DNA of 64,000 nucleotides from Eubacteriaceae bacterium (lineage in GTDB: Bacteria; Bacillota; Clostridia; Eubacteriales; Anaerofustaceae). The stretch lies in NCBI GenBank assembly GCA_009782515.1, contig WRIY01000002.1, forward strand, positions 85,296 through 149,295, written 5' to 3'. Position 1 is the stretch's first letter; every line of letters starts with the position of its first letter. Under the pieces are notes generated by a model. It was not told the origin of the DNA, did no database searches, and saw nothing but the letters and a program-made list of their open reading frames with translations. Both the position numbers and the translations under genes were made by a program. Positions 34,594 through 43,599 of this stretch are shown piece after piece.

Positions 34594-36642
34594 TTAAGCT
34601 TTTGGAACTTGGCTTTTGCTGTTTTGCGCTGCTTGATGCTGTTTAGGCATCATCTTGAAAGTGCGTATGAGTTTTGCCGCGGCATTTGGGCTTTGCGCTC
34701 TTGCTTTGTCCGGCGCTGCTTTGCTTGCTGCCGGCATGCTTTTTTGTGCCTTTGGCCTTTTTTCTTGGCTTGGCTTTTCTTGCTTTCTTAGCGCCAGAGG
34801 CAAGCCGATAACCATAAACAGGCAAAAGAATGGCAGCCATCTGAGGCGTGCGCGGGTTGTGTTCATCATTGCCTGCATGTTTATTTCGTGAAAATCCTCT
34901 TCTCTGCGGGCGAGTGCATACAGGCTAAAGCTTGCGGTTTCGAATTGCACCTGGCCATTCTCTGCTTTTGCCTTTATATATTCCAAAGTGCCATTGAGCG
35001 CTTCATGCGCGAGCACTATGTCGCCGTCTATTGACTTGTCTAAGTTTTTTAGGGTTACAGCTATCTTTTCGCCATCTAGGCTATATGGCTTTAAATCCAG
35101 AGTGTTGGTAAGCTCAATATTTAAAAGGCCAAGCAGCGAGCCTGACTGGGACTGAAATTTCTCCTTGATGCGATCTTTGGCGTCAGTTGCAGTTATTCTT
35201 ACATACCATGGCAGGCTGCTCGAATCAACAGCTGCACTGCTATTGTCATGGTTTGCTCTTTTGGCCTCGCTAATGCGCGTATCGAGCTGCCTTTGCGTTT
35301 CATCCGGCAGGCAGGCTGTTTCATTGTCTGTCAGCGACAGATACTTGGTATAAACGGTTCCAAAACTGTCAGCGTCTTCAGAGCCGGCTATGGGCTTTGT
35401 TGCGCTTATCCCGTCAAGCACTGCTTTCATGCTCTCTGTTGGCTTTATTTCTATCTTCCCGGGCACAAATTCGATTTCGTAGTTAGAGTTATACAGCTTT
35501 TCGCCTTCAATAATCTCATACACGCCAACCTTGCTTCCATTGTGCTTAAGCGTGCCTGCTATGTAGTCCCCTGGCAGTATGATCCCTTCGGTAACATCAA
35601 GATCAAGCTTTGGATCTTCAGTGCCAACCACTTTTTCTTTGTCAACAGCCTTTATCGTTATTTCCCGCTTGGAAACCCTAACGCTCGCCTCAAACACATA
35701 GTCGCTGTAGTTTTGCTCGTCCGGGGAAAACAGGCATATAAAAGAATTAGGCGATTCGCTGGCGTTGCCTACAGTCTGGTTAGGGTTTTCCCATCTATAG
35801 CCATCCTTAAGCTTAATGTCTGATAGCTTTTGCCCGTATATTGCGCTTAGCTCAGGATAGCTGTCGGTTGGAACAGCAGTTATCTTGTTCACAATCAAGG
35901 TTAAGGCATTGCTTTGGGTATATTGGTTTGTTCCATTTGCATCATAAATCGCCGCTACTATATGCTGGCCCGCGTTAAGCGCGCTGTATGTATGGCTGGC
36001 CCTGCCTTGCCCGTCCAATTCAATGCTTGAGGTTCTTTGCCCGTCCAGCATGAAGGCTATGCTTCCGCTTGCCGGCTGCCCGGAGACAGATACGGTGCAT
36101 GTGAACTTTGCTTTTTCTCCATATGCTATCCGCTCCGGCGTTTCAGACACAAGCTCGACAACAGTTTCTCCGCTGCCCAAAACCGCCTCAGCTATAACAG
36201 CCTCTATCTCAGCGCTTGCTACAGCTGATGACTGAAAACGCAATGAATTCAGCCCTTCAAATAGCGTTATTTCGACTGCATTGCTTGCGCTGAATGCATT
36301 TGGGGATTCTTCAAGGCTCAGTGTATGCGTGGGGTCTGCGTAGCCATTAAGGGCAGTTACGAAAGCGCCCACTATTGCCTGGCTTGATTTGCTTATTATG
36401 CTAAAGCGGTATATACCGGTTTTTGATACCCTGAGAGAGTACTCAAACCATGATCCCATTGAGGTTTGGCCTATATTCTTGCCGGCGAATTTTTTTATGT
36501 CTTCAGAAGATGATGAAAATGAGCCAGCGCTAATTCGGCTTGAGCCTGTGCTGGATATATATATCGGATCTGCAGCATACGCGCTGCCTGATGCCGCCAA
36601 AATGATCATGGCAGCTAAAACGAGTGCAACATTATTTTTCAT
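34594..36642 (-). CDS. Secreted surface protein with Ig-like and MBG-type domains and C-terminal anchor, 682 aa
   Basis: A signal peptide (MKNNVALVLAAMIILAASGS, cleavage after AYA) is followed by a carbohydrate-binding-like beta domain (about 30-145, GSWFEYSLRVSKTGIYRF). Next come a bacterial Ig-like domain (ETPERIAYGEKAKFTCTVSV, YTQSNALTLIV) and an MBG-type domain (KREITIKAVDKEKVVGTEDP, DYIAGTLKHNG). A beta region, one membrane helix (LPFFCLFMVIGLPLAL) and a long Lys/Ala/Gln-rich cytoplasmic tail complete it. It is probably a cell-surface adhesin. ATG 36642 is chosen for the signal peptide; an ATG 11 codons upstream is possible. Confidence 0.8.
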   Translation of the reverse strand: MKNNVALVLAAMIILAASGSAYAADPIYISSTGSSRISAGSFSSSSEDIKKFAGKNIGQTSMGSWFEYSLRVSKTGIYRFSIISKSSQAIVGAFVTALNGYADPTHTLSLEESPNAFSASNAVEITLFEGLNSLRFQSSAVASAEIEAVIAEAVLGSGETVVELVSETPERIAYGEKAKFTCTVSVSGQPASGSIAFMLDGQRTSSIELDGQGRASHTYSALNAGQHIVAAIYDANGTNQYTQSNALTLIVNKITAVPTDSYPELSAIYGQKLSDIKLKDGYRWENPNQTVGNASESPNSFICLFSPDEQNYSDYVFEASVRVSKREITIKAVDKEKVVGTEDPKLDLDVTEGIILPGDYIAGTLKHNGSKVGVYEIIEGEKLYNSNYEIEFVPGKIEIKPTESMKAVLDGISATKPIAGSEDADSFGTVYTKYLSLTDNETACLPDETQRQLDTRISEAKRANHDNSSAAVDSSSLPWYVRITATDAKDRIKEKFQSQSGSLLGLLNIELTNTLDLKPYSLDGEKIAVTLKNLDKSIDGDIVLAHEALNGTLEYIKAKAENGQVQFETASFSLYALARREEDFHEINMQAMMNTTRARLRWLPFFCLFMVIGLPLALRKQEKPSQEKRPKAQKSMPAASKAAPDKARAQSPNAAAKLIRTFKMMPKQHQAAQNSKSQVPKA

Positions 36643-36675
36643 TAAAACTTTATACCGCACGGATCGCACTGCCAA

Positions 36676-36790
36676 GATTCATAAAGAACGCTGGCAGCCG
36701 AAAGGCTCCCTTTCTGTGGCTTTCGCCACGAATAAGCATTGCGCCCTGGTTTTGGCGCCTATATGTTATAAAAACTCGGTGGATTTGATT
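36676..36790 (-). promoter_or_regulatory. Structured leader upstream of the surface protein gene
   Basis: On the minus strand this region contains GTGGC-GAAA-GCCAC (a GNRA-capped hairpin at 36718-36731), then GGGAGCC...GGCTGCC, and CTGCCA/TGGCAG. A GAAA-capped stem followed by a GGCTGCCAG-type 3' strand recalls c-di-GMP-I (GEMM) riboswitches, which often control surface proteins, but the core GACGCAAAGC motif is not clear, so the class is open. Confidence 0.35.
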
Positions 36791-37324
36791 AATTGCCACC
36801 AATTTATAACAACATTAATATGTGCAGCCTAATTATACATTGCCGAATTTGTCATATGCAGCCATTAACGCCTTCTTAATCCATTTTTCATAACATTTTC
36901 GTTATTTGGCAATAAATAGATGTAACTAACTTGTATTATTTAGTGCTATATCGCTATAGCCTAATAAAGCTGATGAAAAGCCCCAAAAAAAAGAAATAAT
37001 GAACAGTGAATGTTCAGGTAATGCCAAACTTTTTGCCTGAATTCGCTATATTAAGTTAATAATTGTTATATTGCACAATATTTTCAAATTATTAGGGGCT
37101 TTATGCAATATTGCCTTATGCAATGCGCAAATTAGCTTTTCGATGCCTGCCAGCTTATTGGCGCTTACATGCGCTCAAAAATAAAACAGCTTTTCTATTT
37201 GCTGTGCTGCCAAACAGCCTTCGCAGCCAAAACCGCTTGATGCAAACAAAAGCAGCCAGGCACCCTGCAGCTTCCCATTTGTCGCTGGCCTAACATTACA
37301 AAATTCCTCTTCAGCAAATTCAGT
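36791..37324. other. AT-rich intergenic region
   Basis: No gene is seen in this stretch between divergent transcription units. The visible items are TGAACA/TGTTCA (37001-37017), and AAGCCCC near 36980 facing GGGGCTT near 37098, which could be terminator or mobile-element debris. Confidence 0.4.
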
Positions 37325-37354
37325 TTGACAAAAACAAGTCAAACATGCTATAAA
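37325..37354 (+). promoter_or_regulatory. Strong promoter of the surface-redox/ABC operon
   Basis: TTGACA (37325-37330), an 18-bp spacer and TATAAA (37349-37354) preceded by TGC (extended -10). It opens a leader of about 200 nt. Confidence 0.8.
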
Positions 37355-37360
37355 ATATAT

Positions 37361-37496
37361 AATAATCGTCTCCGATCTGCCATCCCTACAGCACAAGCCA
37401 CGGGATCAAGATGCTAGGGTAAACCTGGAAACGGGATTGCCTTCCATTGTGTAAAGGGGATTAGCCAAACAGCGCTTGTTTCAAGCGTTTTATTTG
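37361..37496 (+). promoter_or_regulatory. Leader RNA with transcription terminator, riboswitch candidate
   Basis: After the promoter, CCCT...AGCA (37384-37395) can pair with TGCT...AGGG (37413-37420). GGGTAAACCTGGAAACGGGA and GGGGATTAGCC follow. A clear intrinsic terminator comes next: CGCTTG (37473-37478), loop TTT, CAAGCG (37482-37487), TTTTATTT. It lies 70 bp before the first gene. This layout, folded RNA then terminator then large uptake operon, is that of a riboswitch. I do not recognise the aptamer: it is not a plain cobalamin, FMN, TPP, Moco or fluoride consensus. Confidence 0.55.
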
Positions 37497-37561
37497 TCGC
37501 CCTTTGCATTTGTTTACGAACAAATATAGGGTGTATTTTATTTGTTGCCATCAATAAAGGA

Positions 37562-40500
37562 GTGAGCAAAATTAAAAATAATAAATTACCCAGCCGGAAG
37601 TCGCTGATTATTGCTGCCACTGTGCTGATTGTGGCTATAGCAGTGTTTGTTATATTCCAAAAAGCGCCAGGCCGCATTCCGGATTTTGCGAATATAGATT
37701 TTTCGCTTAGCCCATACAAGCATATAACCAACGGCGGGATTAACACATCAGATAAGCTGCCCTACAATGTTGACGCCATTACCGGCGCAACTGTGACTGT
37801 TGAAGGGCCAGCTGTAGCATCCAGCGTGCCGCTTTCGATGCGCGAAATGGAAAACCGAAATGATGGCTTGTTTCGCGGCGTTTATAAAGACTCCAGCGGC
37901 GAGCGCATATACGAAGGCCTTGAGCTGTATTGCCTCTTAACCGGAATGGCTAACGGCGACAAAGGCATCATATTGACAGATAAAGCCAGCAAAGTTCTTC
38001 TTAAAAACAGCAGCCGGGAAACAATCGCAAGCATATCTATCGATGAGATTGCTTCAGCGCACAATAAAGGCAAGCCATACCTGCTCGCATACGGCGTTGG
38101 CACGCTTGACGAAAAGTTTGCCGCGCCTTTTGTCTTCGATGCCGCGAACCCGAATGAGCATTCTGAAGGCTATATCAGCGAGCTTGGCAACGCTGACGGG
38201 TGCTTAAAGCTCGTATACGGCATGAATGCTTCCGATGCAAAAAGAAATACTTTTACCAATGTAGCCTATATATACATATCTGAAGAAGAAGAGCCCGGCT
38301 TTAAGCATACAGGCGCTGGCAGCCATGAATACTCTACCAGCAAGTATACAGACTACATCATAACCTTTAGGGGCGAAGCGCTCGGCTGTGAAATGGATTT
38401 TACCGTACAGCAGTTGGAAAGCCATGCAAACTATTCAAGCGACGGCAAGCTTGTGCAAGGCGGGATGGGCTACTTGGATGAGTACAGCCTGGCTAACAAC
38501 GCGTATTGGTATGTAAACGAATATGAAGGCCTTGATCTTTACAAGCTTTTATTGTATCTGGGCATGAGCGATGCAGAAAGCATGGGGCTCGCTGCGTCTC
38601 GCACGACTTTAGCCAGGTTTGTAGCAGATGACGGATTCTTTGCACCGGAGAGCTTTTCTGTTGATGCGCTTTCATATCCTGATACATTCGGATTTTATAT
38701 TAAAAATGCTATCGACCCAGGCGATGGCAGCTACGCCCCAACCAATGCCGACCTTGTGCGAACAGGGTATCCGGTGCTGATGGCATTCGGCGTGAACCGG
38801 TATCCGTATACCATTTCAAAACAGGATGCAGGCTACCTCTCAGGGCTTTCAAACGACGGGGGCCCAATGCGCATAGTATTCGGCAAAACCCAATACGGCC
38901 ATCCAAACGGATCGAACCAAGTGAAATTCCTAAGGGATGTTATCATAGGAAAGGACGTGCTTTACAATACCCATAAATATTCCAGCGATACAGCGCACCA
39001 AGCGCTTGCCGGTGACAGCCTTGATATCACTGTCACAGGAGAAGACGGCGCCCTTATCATGAGAAGCACTATGTCGGTTGGAGATATTGAAGATTTAGTA
39101 TACGCAGAGGGCGTAAGCGCCAAAGAGAGCAAGTCGGCTCGAATAAAAGATCATTACCAGCGAGAAACAGGCAGCGGGTATGCCAGCGAGATATACGAAG
39201 GCATCAACCTCGAATACTTTCTAATGGATGTTCTTGGCTTGCCTGGAACAAACGGAACAGTAACATTTTCTGGGGGAGGCAACGAAAAGGCAACAGTTAA
39301 TCTAAGCGATCTGCTGCGAAGCGGATACAATACACAGCTTGGCAGGGACAGGATAACCCCTGTAATAGCTTTTGCCAAGAATGGCTCGCCAATGGTGTTT
39401 GGCGCTGATTCCGAGGGGTATAAAGATCAGCTTGCCCTAAAGCCCAGCTTGGAATCGGATCCTGGCCACTACATCGTCGAAAATAGCGGCGGCCCATTGG
39501 CTGTGTTCATTCCAAGCTCTGATCCAGAAAATTGCAACGCGATAAGCTGTTTGAACGTCACCTCGATCGATATAGAGCTCGTCCCCGACAGCTATGCCCA
39601 CATCAATGAGCCTTACAGCAATTATGCTCTCAGCACAGTGCGCTTTTACGGCGATGGGCTTTCCGGGGAGCAGAGCTTGTCGGTTAGGGAGCTTGAGAGC
39701 CGACAAAGAAAAGCGAAAACGCTGGATTTCTGTTTGCCAGGCGATGGCGGGAAAGCTGTTGAGCAGCGCTATCGCGGTTTGCCTATATATGAGCTGTTTA
39801 TCGAAATGGGAATCAAAAGCAACGCAGGGGATGTAATATTTTATGATTCCAGCGGCAACAGCTTCCGATTTTCCTTGTCAGCATTGAAAAAGAATAATTA
39901 TATTAACCAATTATCACCGCACAAAGAGGCTTTAACTGCGATGCTGGCTTACGGCAAAGGGCAGGCCGGTGATAATCCGATGGAGGGCGCCCCGCTTGTG
40001 CCATCTGTAGACAGCAACGGATATGATGCAAAGCGCCAAAATGGCGCAGGGCCGCTCAAACTCATAATTCCTGGTGAAACTGCGGACGCTGCGGCAATCG
40101 TTGATGACATTGCAGCAGTTGAAGTGACCGCGAATGAGATCGAATTGTGGGGCCATCGCATGAGCGATATCTATAAGGATTTTCTTGATTACAGGCTAAC
40201 GCTCACAGTTATAAATGATGACAGCGAATGGAGCCATGATTTCACGCTCGGGCAGCTTGAGGAAATGGCTGATCTGATCGTGCGGGACAAATATGCTGTA
40301 CTGGATATTGGCGAGTGTGAGGGAATTGATATCTGGAAGTTCATAAAGCGCTTTGCCGGAAGCGTTCCGGGCATCGAAAACCCTGTTTCGATTACTGTTT
40401 ATGCTGCTGATGGCTATAAGAATGACCTTTTAAGCGTCTTTTACTTGGACGGCTTTGAATATGGCGTCGACGATGGCAGCGGCGACAAAAAACCGCTTTT

Positions 40501-40708
40501 GCTTGCGTATGCAGTAAACGGGCTGCCACTCGTGGACTCCGAGAACCATGAAGGCTATACCGGCCTTGCAGGCAATGCATCTGGACCGCTTCGCGTTATC
40601 GCAGAAACGAACCAGGGCGCGTCAGTCAAATACGCTGTCAAGCTTGTCGTAGCTGTTTCAGGCTCCGGCGAGCTGGATAGCTATATAAGCCAGGACTACT
40701 TGCCGTAG
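37562..40708 (+). CDS. Membrane-anchored surface protein of repeated sulfite-oxidase-like domains with flavinylation-type motif, 1048 aa
   Basis: One N-terminal membrane helix (SLIIAATVLIVAIAVFVIF) leads to a DAITGATVT motif at residues 71-79, like the D-x-x-T-G-A-T site where ApbE attaches FMN. About five degenerate repeats follow (roughly 90-240, 265-465, 485-680, 700-865, 880-1040). Each repeat has a (R)E-LES element, YEGLxLYxLL, a PVLMAFGVN/LLLAYAVN strand and GGPMRIVFG/SGPLRVIAE then NQVKFLRDVII. This is the pattern of the molybdopterin-binding fold of sulfite oxidases; I see no cofactor-ligating cysteine. Start: GTG 37562 overlaps the ribosome site AAAGGAG; ATT 37571 would be better spaced. 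It is the first gene of the operon. Confidence 0.8.
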   Translation: MSKIKNNKLPSRKSLIIAATVLIVAIAVFVIFQKAPGRIPDFANIDFSLSPYKHITNGGINTSDKLPYNVDAITGATVTVEGPAVASSVPLSMREMENRNDGLFRGVYKDSSGERIYEGLELYCLLTGMANGDKGIILTDKASKVLLKNSSRETIASISIDEIASAHNKGKPYLLAYGVGTLDEKFAAPFVFDAANPNEHSEGYISELGNADGCLKLVYGMNASDAKRNTFTNVAYIYISEEEEPGFKHTGAGSHEYSTSKYTDYIITFRGEALGCEMDFTVQQLESHANYSSDGKLVQGGMGYLDEYSLANNAYWYVNEYEGLDLYKLLLYLGMSDAESMGLAASRTTLARFVADDGFFAPESFSVDALSYPDTFGFYIKNAIDPGDGSYAPTNADLVRTGYPVLMAFGVNRYPYTISKQDAGYLSGLSNDGGPMRIVFGKTQYGHPNGSNQVKFLRDVIIGKDVLYNTHKYSSDTAHQALAGDSLDITVTGEDGALIMRSTMSVGDIEDLVYAEGVSAKESKSARIKDHYQRETGSGYASEIYEGINLEYFLMDVLGLPGTNGTVTFSGGGNEKATVNLSDLLRSGYNTQLGRDRITPVIAFAKNGSPMVFGADSEGYKDQLALKPSLESDPGHYIVENSGGPLAVFIPSSDPENCNAISCLNVTSIDIELVPDSYAHINEPYSNYALSTVRFYGDGLSGEQSLSVRELESRQRKAKTLDFCLPGDGGKAVEQRYRGLPIYELFIEMGIKSNAGDVIFYDSSGNSFRFSLSALKKNNYINQLSPHKEALTAMLAYGKGQAGDNPMEGAPLVPSVDSNGYDAKRQNGAGPLKLIIPGETADAAAIVDDIAAVEVTANEIELWGHRMSDIYKDFLDYRLTLTVINDDSEWSHDFTLGQLEEMADLIVRDKYAVLDIGECEGIDIWKFIKRFAGSVPGIENPVSITVYAADGYKNDLLSVFYLDGFEYGVDDGSGDKKPLLLAYAVNGLPLVDSENHEGYTGLAGNASGPLRVIAETNQGASVKYAVKLVVAVSGSGELDSYISQDYLP

Positions 40709-40724
40709 CAGGATGGAGGGGCCA

Positions 40725-41756
40725 ATGAAGCGTTATATTTCACTATTATTGTGCGTAGGCATACTGCTTTCTGCTGCCGGCTGTTCAACTGGAGCCGGCA
40801 GCGGCGCTGGCGGCGATAGCGTTATTGACGGCTCTGGGGCGGTGCTGGTGGCGCCTGAAAATCCTGGTGCGATTAAAATTGCCTCTGTGTACGCTGTAGC
40901 TGTTCCGTTTATCACGGCTTTGGGATTAACAGGGCAGGTGTCGGCGATCAACGTAAAATCAAAATTTTGGACAGACGCTGATTCCGCCCTTGCTGGTGCA
41001 GGAACCGTTGGCCGGGGCACTGTGGATATGGAGGCGCTTGCCAGTTTTGCCCCCGGTGTATTAATTCATCGATCAAATGATCCTGCAACTGTTGATGCTG
41101 TAGCCGGAAAACTCGGCATTCCCGTACTGTGCATAACCGTCGAGAATTATGAGGACATTAATTACACGCTAGTGATGATGGGCAAGTACTTTGGGCGCGA
41201 AGAGCGAGCGCAGCAAGTCTGTAGCTGGCTAAGCGGCAAATTCGAAATGATAAGCGAAATTGTAGATCTCATTCCGCCCGGCGAACGCGTGAGGGCGCTA
41301 ATGATGGGAGGGGAGCTTGGGCGAATCGCCGGCGGCGAAATGATACAGTCGTGGATGATAGAAAAAGCAGGCGGCATTTGCACAGCATCCGGCATCGAGA
41401 ACAACCGAAATTGGGCAAATGTCGGCGAGGAAACCATATTTGAATGGAATCCTGATGTTATTTTTGCCACGAGCTCAACGCCGCTGAATTATACAGTACA
41501 GGCCCTTATGCGCGATCCCGCTTGGAGCGCGATGGCGGCAATTAAAAACCAGGCCGTTTATATCGTCCCGGCAGGCATTGATTCGTGGGATATGCCGGGG
41601 ATAAGCAGCGCGCTCGGAACGATGTATATGCTGCATTGCATGTATCCCAGCTATTTTTCGGCTGAGCAGCTGCAAAGCGAAATCGACGAATACTATATGT
41701 TTATGTTTGGCAAAACCTTCAGCAGCGAATACTTGGGATATGATTTGGCGAATTAG
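40725..41756 (+). CDS. ABC transporter substrate-binding lipoprotein, FecCD/BtuF class, 343 aa
   Basis: The lipoprotein signal MKRYISLLLCVGILLSAAGC has the lipobox SAAGC. The body is a class III binding protein (IKIASVYAVAVPFITALGLT, SFAPGVLIHRSNDPATVDAV, WNPDVIFATSS, IKNQAVYIVPAGIDSWDMPG). Relatives bind ferric siderophores, heme, cobalamin, or, as in MolA, molybdate and tungstate. The PAGxDSWDMPGxSSALG ending and the MOSC/MoCo-like neighbours make molybdate or tungstate attractive but unproven. ATG 40725 after GGAGGGGCCA is chosen over an ATG four codons upstream. Confidence 0.85.
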   Translation: MKRYISLLLCVGILLSAAGCSTGAGSGAGGDSVIDGSGAVLVAPENPGAIKIASVYAVAVPFITALGLTGQVSAINVKSKFWTDADSALAGAGTVGRGTVDMEALASFAPGVLIHRSNDPATVDAVAGKLGIPVLCITVENYEDINYTLVMMGKYFGREERAQQVCSWLSGKFEMISEIVDLIPPGERVRALMMGGELGRIAGGEMIQSWMIEKAGGICTASGIENNRNWANVGEETIFEWNPDVIFATSSTPLNYTVQALMRDPAWSAMAAIKNQAVYIVPAGIDSWDMPGISSALGTMYMLHCMYPSYFSAEQLQSEIDEYYMFMFGKTFSSEYLGYDLAN

Positions 41757-41757
41757 A

Positions 41758-42777
41758 ATGGATAAGCGCACCCCAGGCAAAAATAATAAATATGCATATA
41801 TGCTTGTTTCATTTGCCATCATGCTTGCGGCTGGCATTGTTGCTGCCGTGTGCATGGGCAAATACTCAGTCACCCCTCTGGAAAGCCTAAGGATTTTGCT
41901 GGGCCTGCGGGATGGCTCGTCTGAGATGACAATTAATGTTGTAATGAGGCTGCGCATACCCCGAATCTTAGCAAGCGTTATGGTAGGCGCGGCATTGTCA
42001 GTATCTGGCGCGGTATACCAGGGAGTGTTTAGAAACCCGCTTGTTTCACCCGATTACCTTGGTATAACAAGCGGTGCCTCGGTTGGGGCGGCTATAGGCA
42101 TACTTCTCTCCCTCAATACAGCTTTTATATCATTATTCGCCTTTGCGGGAGGCATCGCCGCTATGCTGCTTGCCATGAGCCTGCCAGTACTGCTGCGAAA
42201 TAATTCCAATATAATGCTCGTTATGTCAGGCGTGATAGTCGGAGCCGCCATGTCGTCGGTTTTGGGCTTTATAAAGTATCTGGCTGATCCTGAAAGCCAG
42301 CTTGCCTCAATTATTTATTGGACAATGGGCAGCTTCTCATATGTTAGCTCAAGGGAATTGCTGGTTATTGCACCGATTGTATTACTGCCCATGGCAGTGC
42401 TGTTTGGAATGTCTTGGTGGATTGATGTATTGTCAATGGGCGAGAATGATGCCCGCGCGCTCGGGGCGAATGTCTCCTTTGTCCGCAGCCTTGCCCTTGG
42501 GTGCGCTACGCTGCTTACCTCTGCTTCTGTTTGCATCGCGGGGACAATAGGCTGGATCGGCCTTATCATTCCCCATGTCGGGCGCTTGCTGGCCGGCCCT
42601 GCCAATCGGAGGCTTCTTCCTCTTGCTGCCCTTGCGGGAGGGCTGTTTATGCTTATGGCTGATACCATCACCCGAACAATAAGCGTCTCGGAAATGCCGG
42701 TAGGCATACTCACAGGCGCGCTGGGCGTTCCGTTTTACTGTTGGCTGCTGTATAAGCAAAGGGAAACGCTGCTATGA
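41758..42777 (+). CDS. ABC transporter permease, FecCD/BtuC family, 339 aa
   Basis: There are about ten membrane helices with the family loops IPRILASVMVGAALSVSGAV, YQGVFRNPLVSPDYLGITSG and ARALGANVSFVRSLALGCAT, and the cytoplasmic coupling segment GTIGWIGLIIPHVGRLLAGP, which contacts the ATPase. Two copies act with the ATPase encoded next. ATG 41758 lies two bases after the binding-protein stop; an upstream in-frame TTG is rejected. The end overlaps the ATPase start by four bases. Confidence 0.93.
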   Translation: MDKRTPGKNNKYAYMLVSFAIMLAAGIVAAVCMGKYSVTPLESLRILLGLRDGSSEMTINVVMRLRIPRILASVMVGAALSVSGAVYQGVFRNPLVSPDYLGITSGASVGAAIGILLSLNTAFISLFAFAGGIAAMLLAMSLPVLLRNNSNIMLVMSGVIVGAAMSSVLGFIKYLADPESQLASIIYWTMGSFSYVSSRELLVIAPIVLLPMAVLFGMSWWIDVLSMGENDARALGANVSFVRSLALGCATLLTSASVCIAGTIGWIGLIIPHVGRLLAGPANRRLLPLAALAGGLFMLMADTITRTISVSEMPVGILTGALGVPFYCWLLYKQRETLL

Positions 42778-43553
42778 TATATGAAATCAAGGATTTATGC
42801 TTTTCATACCCCACATCCGAAAAACCAGTGCTAAGCAGGCTGAACCTGAATGTGGGCGAGTGTGACATTGTCGCTATTCTCGGGCGAAACGGCACAGGAA
42901 AAAGTACGTTGCTTAATTGCATGCTCGGCTTGCTAAAACCACAAAGCGGCTCGATTTTGCTTTCCGGCAAAGATATCAAAGAAATGAATGAGCGCCAAAT
43001 TGCATCTGTCACAGGATATGTTCCACAAACATACATTGCATCTTTTGGATATAGCGTAATTGACTATGTTTTAATGGGGTGCGCATCGCGGATCGGGCTT
43101 TTTTCGAAGCCGGGAAAGAGTGAGCGCCAAGACGCCCAAGCTGCGCTCAGCGAACTTAGGATTGAGGATCTTGCCGACAAGCCGTACACGGAAATAAGCG
43201 GCGGCGAACGCCAGAAGGCAGCGATAGCAAGGGCAATAGTCTCAAGCCCTAAAGTTGTGCTCTTTGATGAGCCGACTGCCCATCTGGATTACGGCAGCCA
43301 GCTGCTTGTGCTCAGGATCATTAAAGAGCTCTCACAAAAAGGGTATTCAGTGGTTATAACCACCCACAACCCCGATCATGCTCTGCTGCTGGGCGGCAAA
43401 GCCGCCTTGATGGACGAAAATGGCTCGCTTATCACAGGCAGCGTTGATCAAGTCATCACACAGGAGAACTTATCGCGCATATACCAAGCCGACGTGCGGC
43501 TTGAATATATAAAGAGCGTTAACAGAAAGGCTTGTGTGTATTCAAATTTATAG
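42774..43553 (+). CDS. ABC transporter ATP-binding protein, FecE/BtuD type, 259 aa
   Basis: Walker A GRNGTGKST (about residues 38-46), Q-loop VPQTY, signature SGGERQKAAIARAI, Walker B VVLFDEPTAHLD and the H-loop TTHNPDH are all present. It energises the importer with the permease and lipoprotein upstream. The start ATGA overlaps the permease stop. Confidence 0.95.
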   Translation: MIYEIKDLCFSYPTSEKPVLSRLNLNVGECDIVAILGRNGTGKSTLLNCMLGLLKPQSGSILLSGKDIKEMNERQIASVTGYVPQTYIASFGYSVIDYVLMGCASRIGLFSKPGKSERQDAQAALSELRIEDLADKPYTEISGGERQKAAIARAIVSSPKVVLFDEPTAHLDYGSQLLVLRIIKELSQKGYSVVITTHNPDHALLLGGKAALMDENGSLITGSVDQVITQENLSRIYQADVRLEYIKSVNRKACVYSNL

Positions 43554-43599
43554 CAACAAACACAGCACATTGAAATTCAAAAAACGAAAGGGCAAAACA

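Noticed and set aside
34273..34791. Plus-strand 172-codon frame
   Set aside because: It starts within the structured RNA and terminator and runs antisense into the surface protein gene; the sequence looks random.
36389..36832. Plus-strand 147-codon frame opposite the surface protein
   Set aside because: It is antisense to the signal-peptide end and leader of that gene and has no ribosome site.
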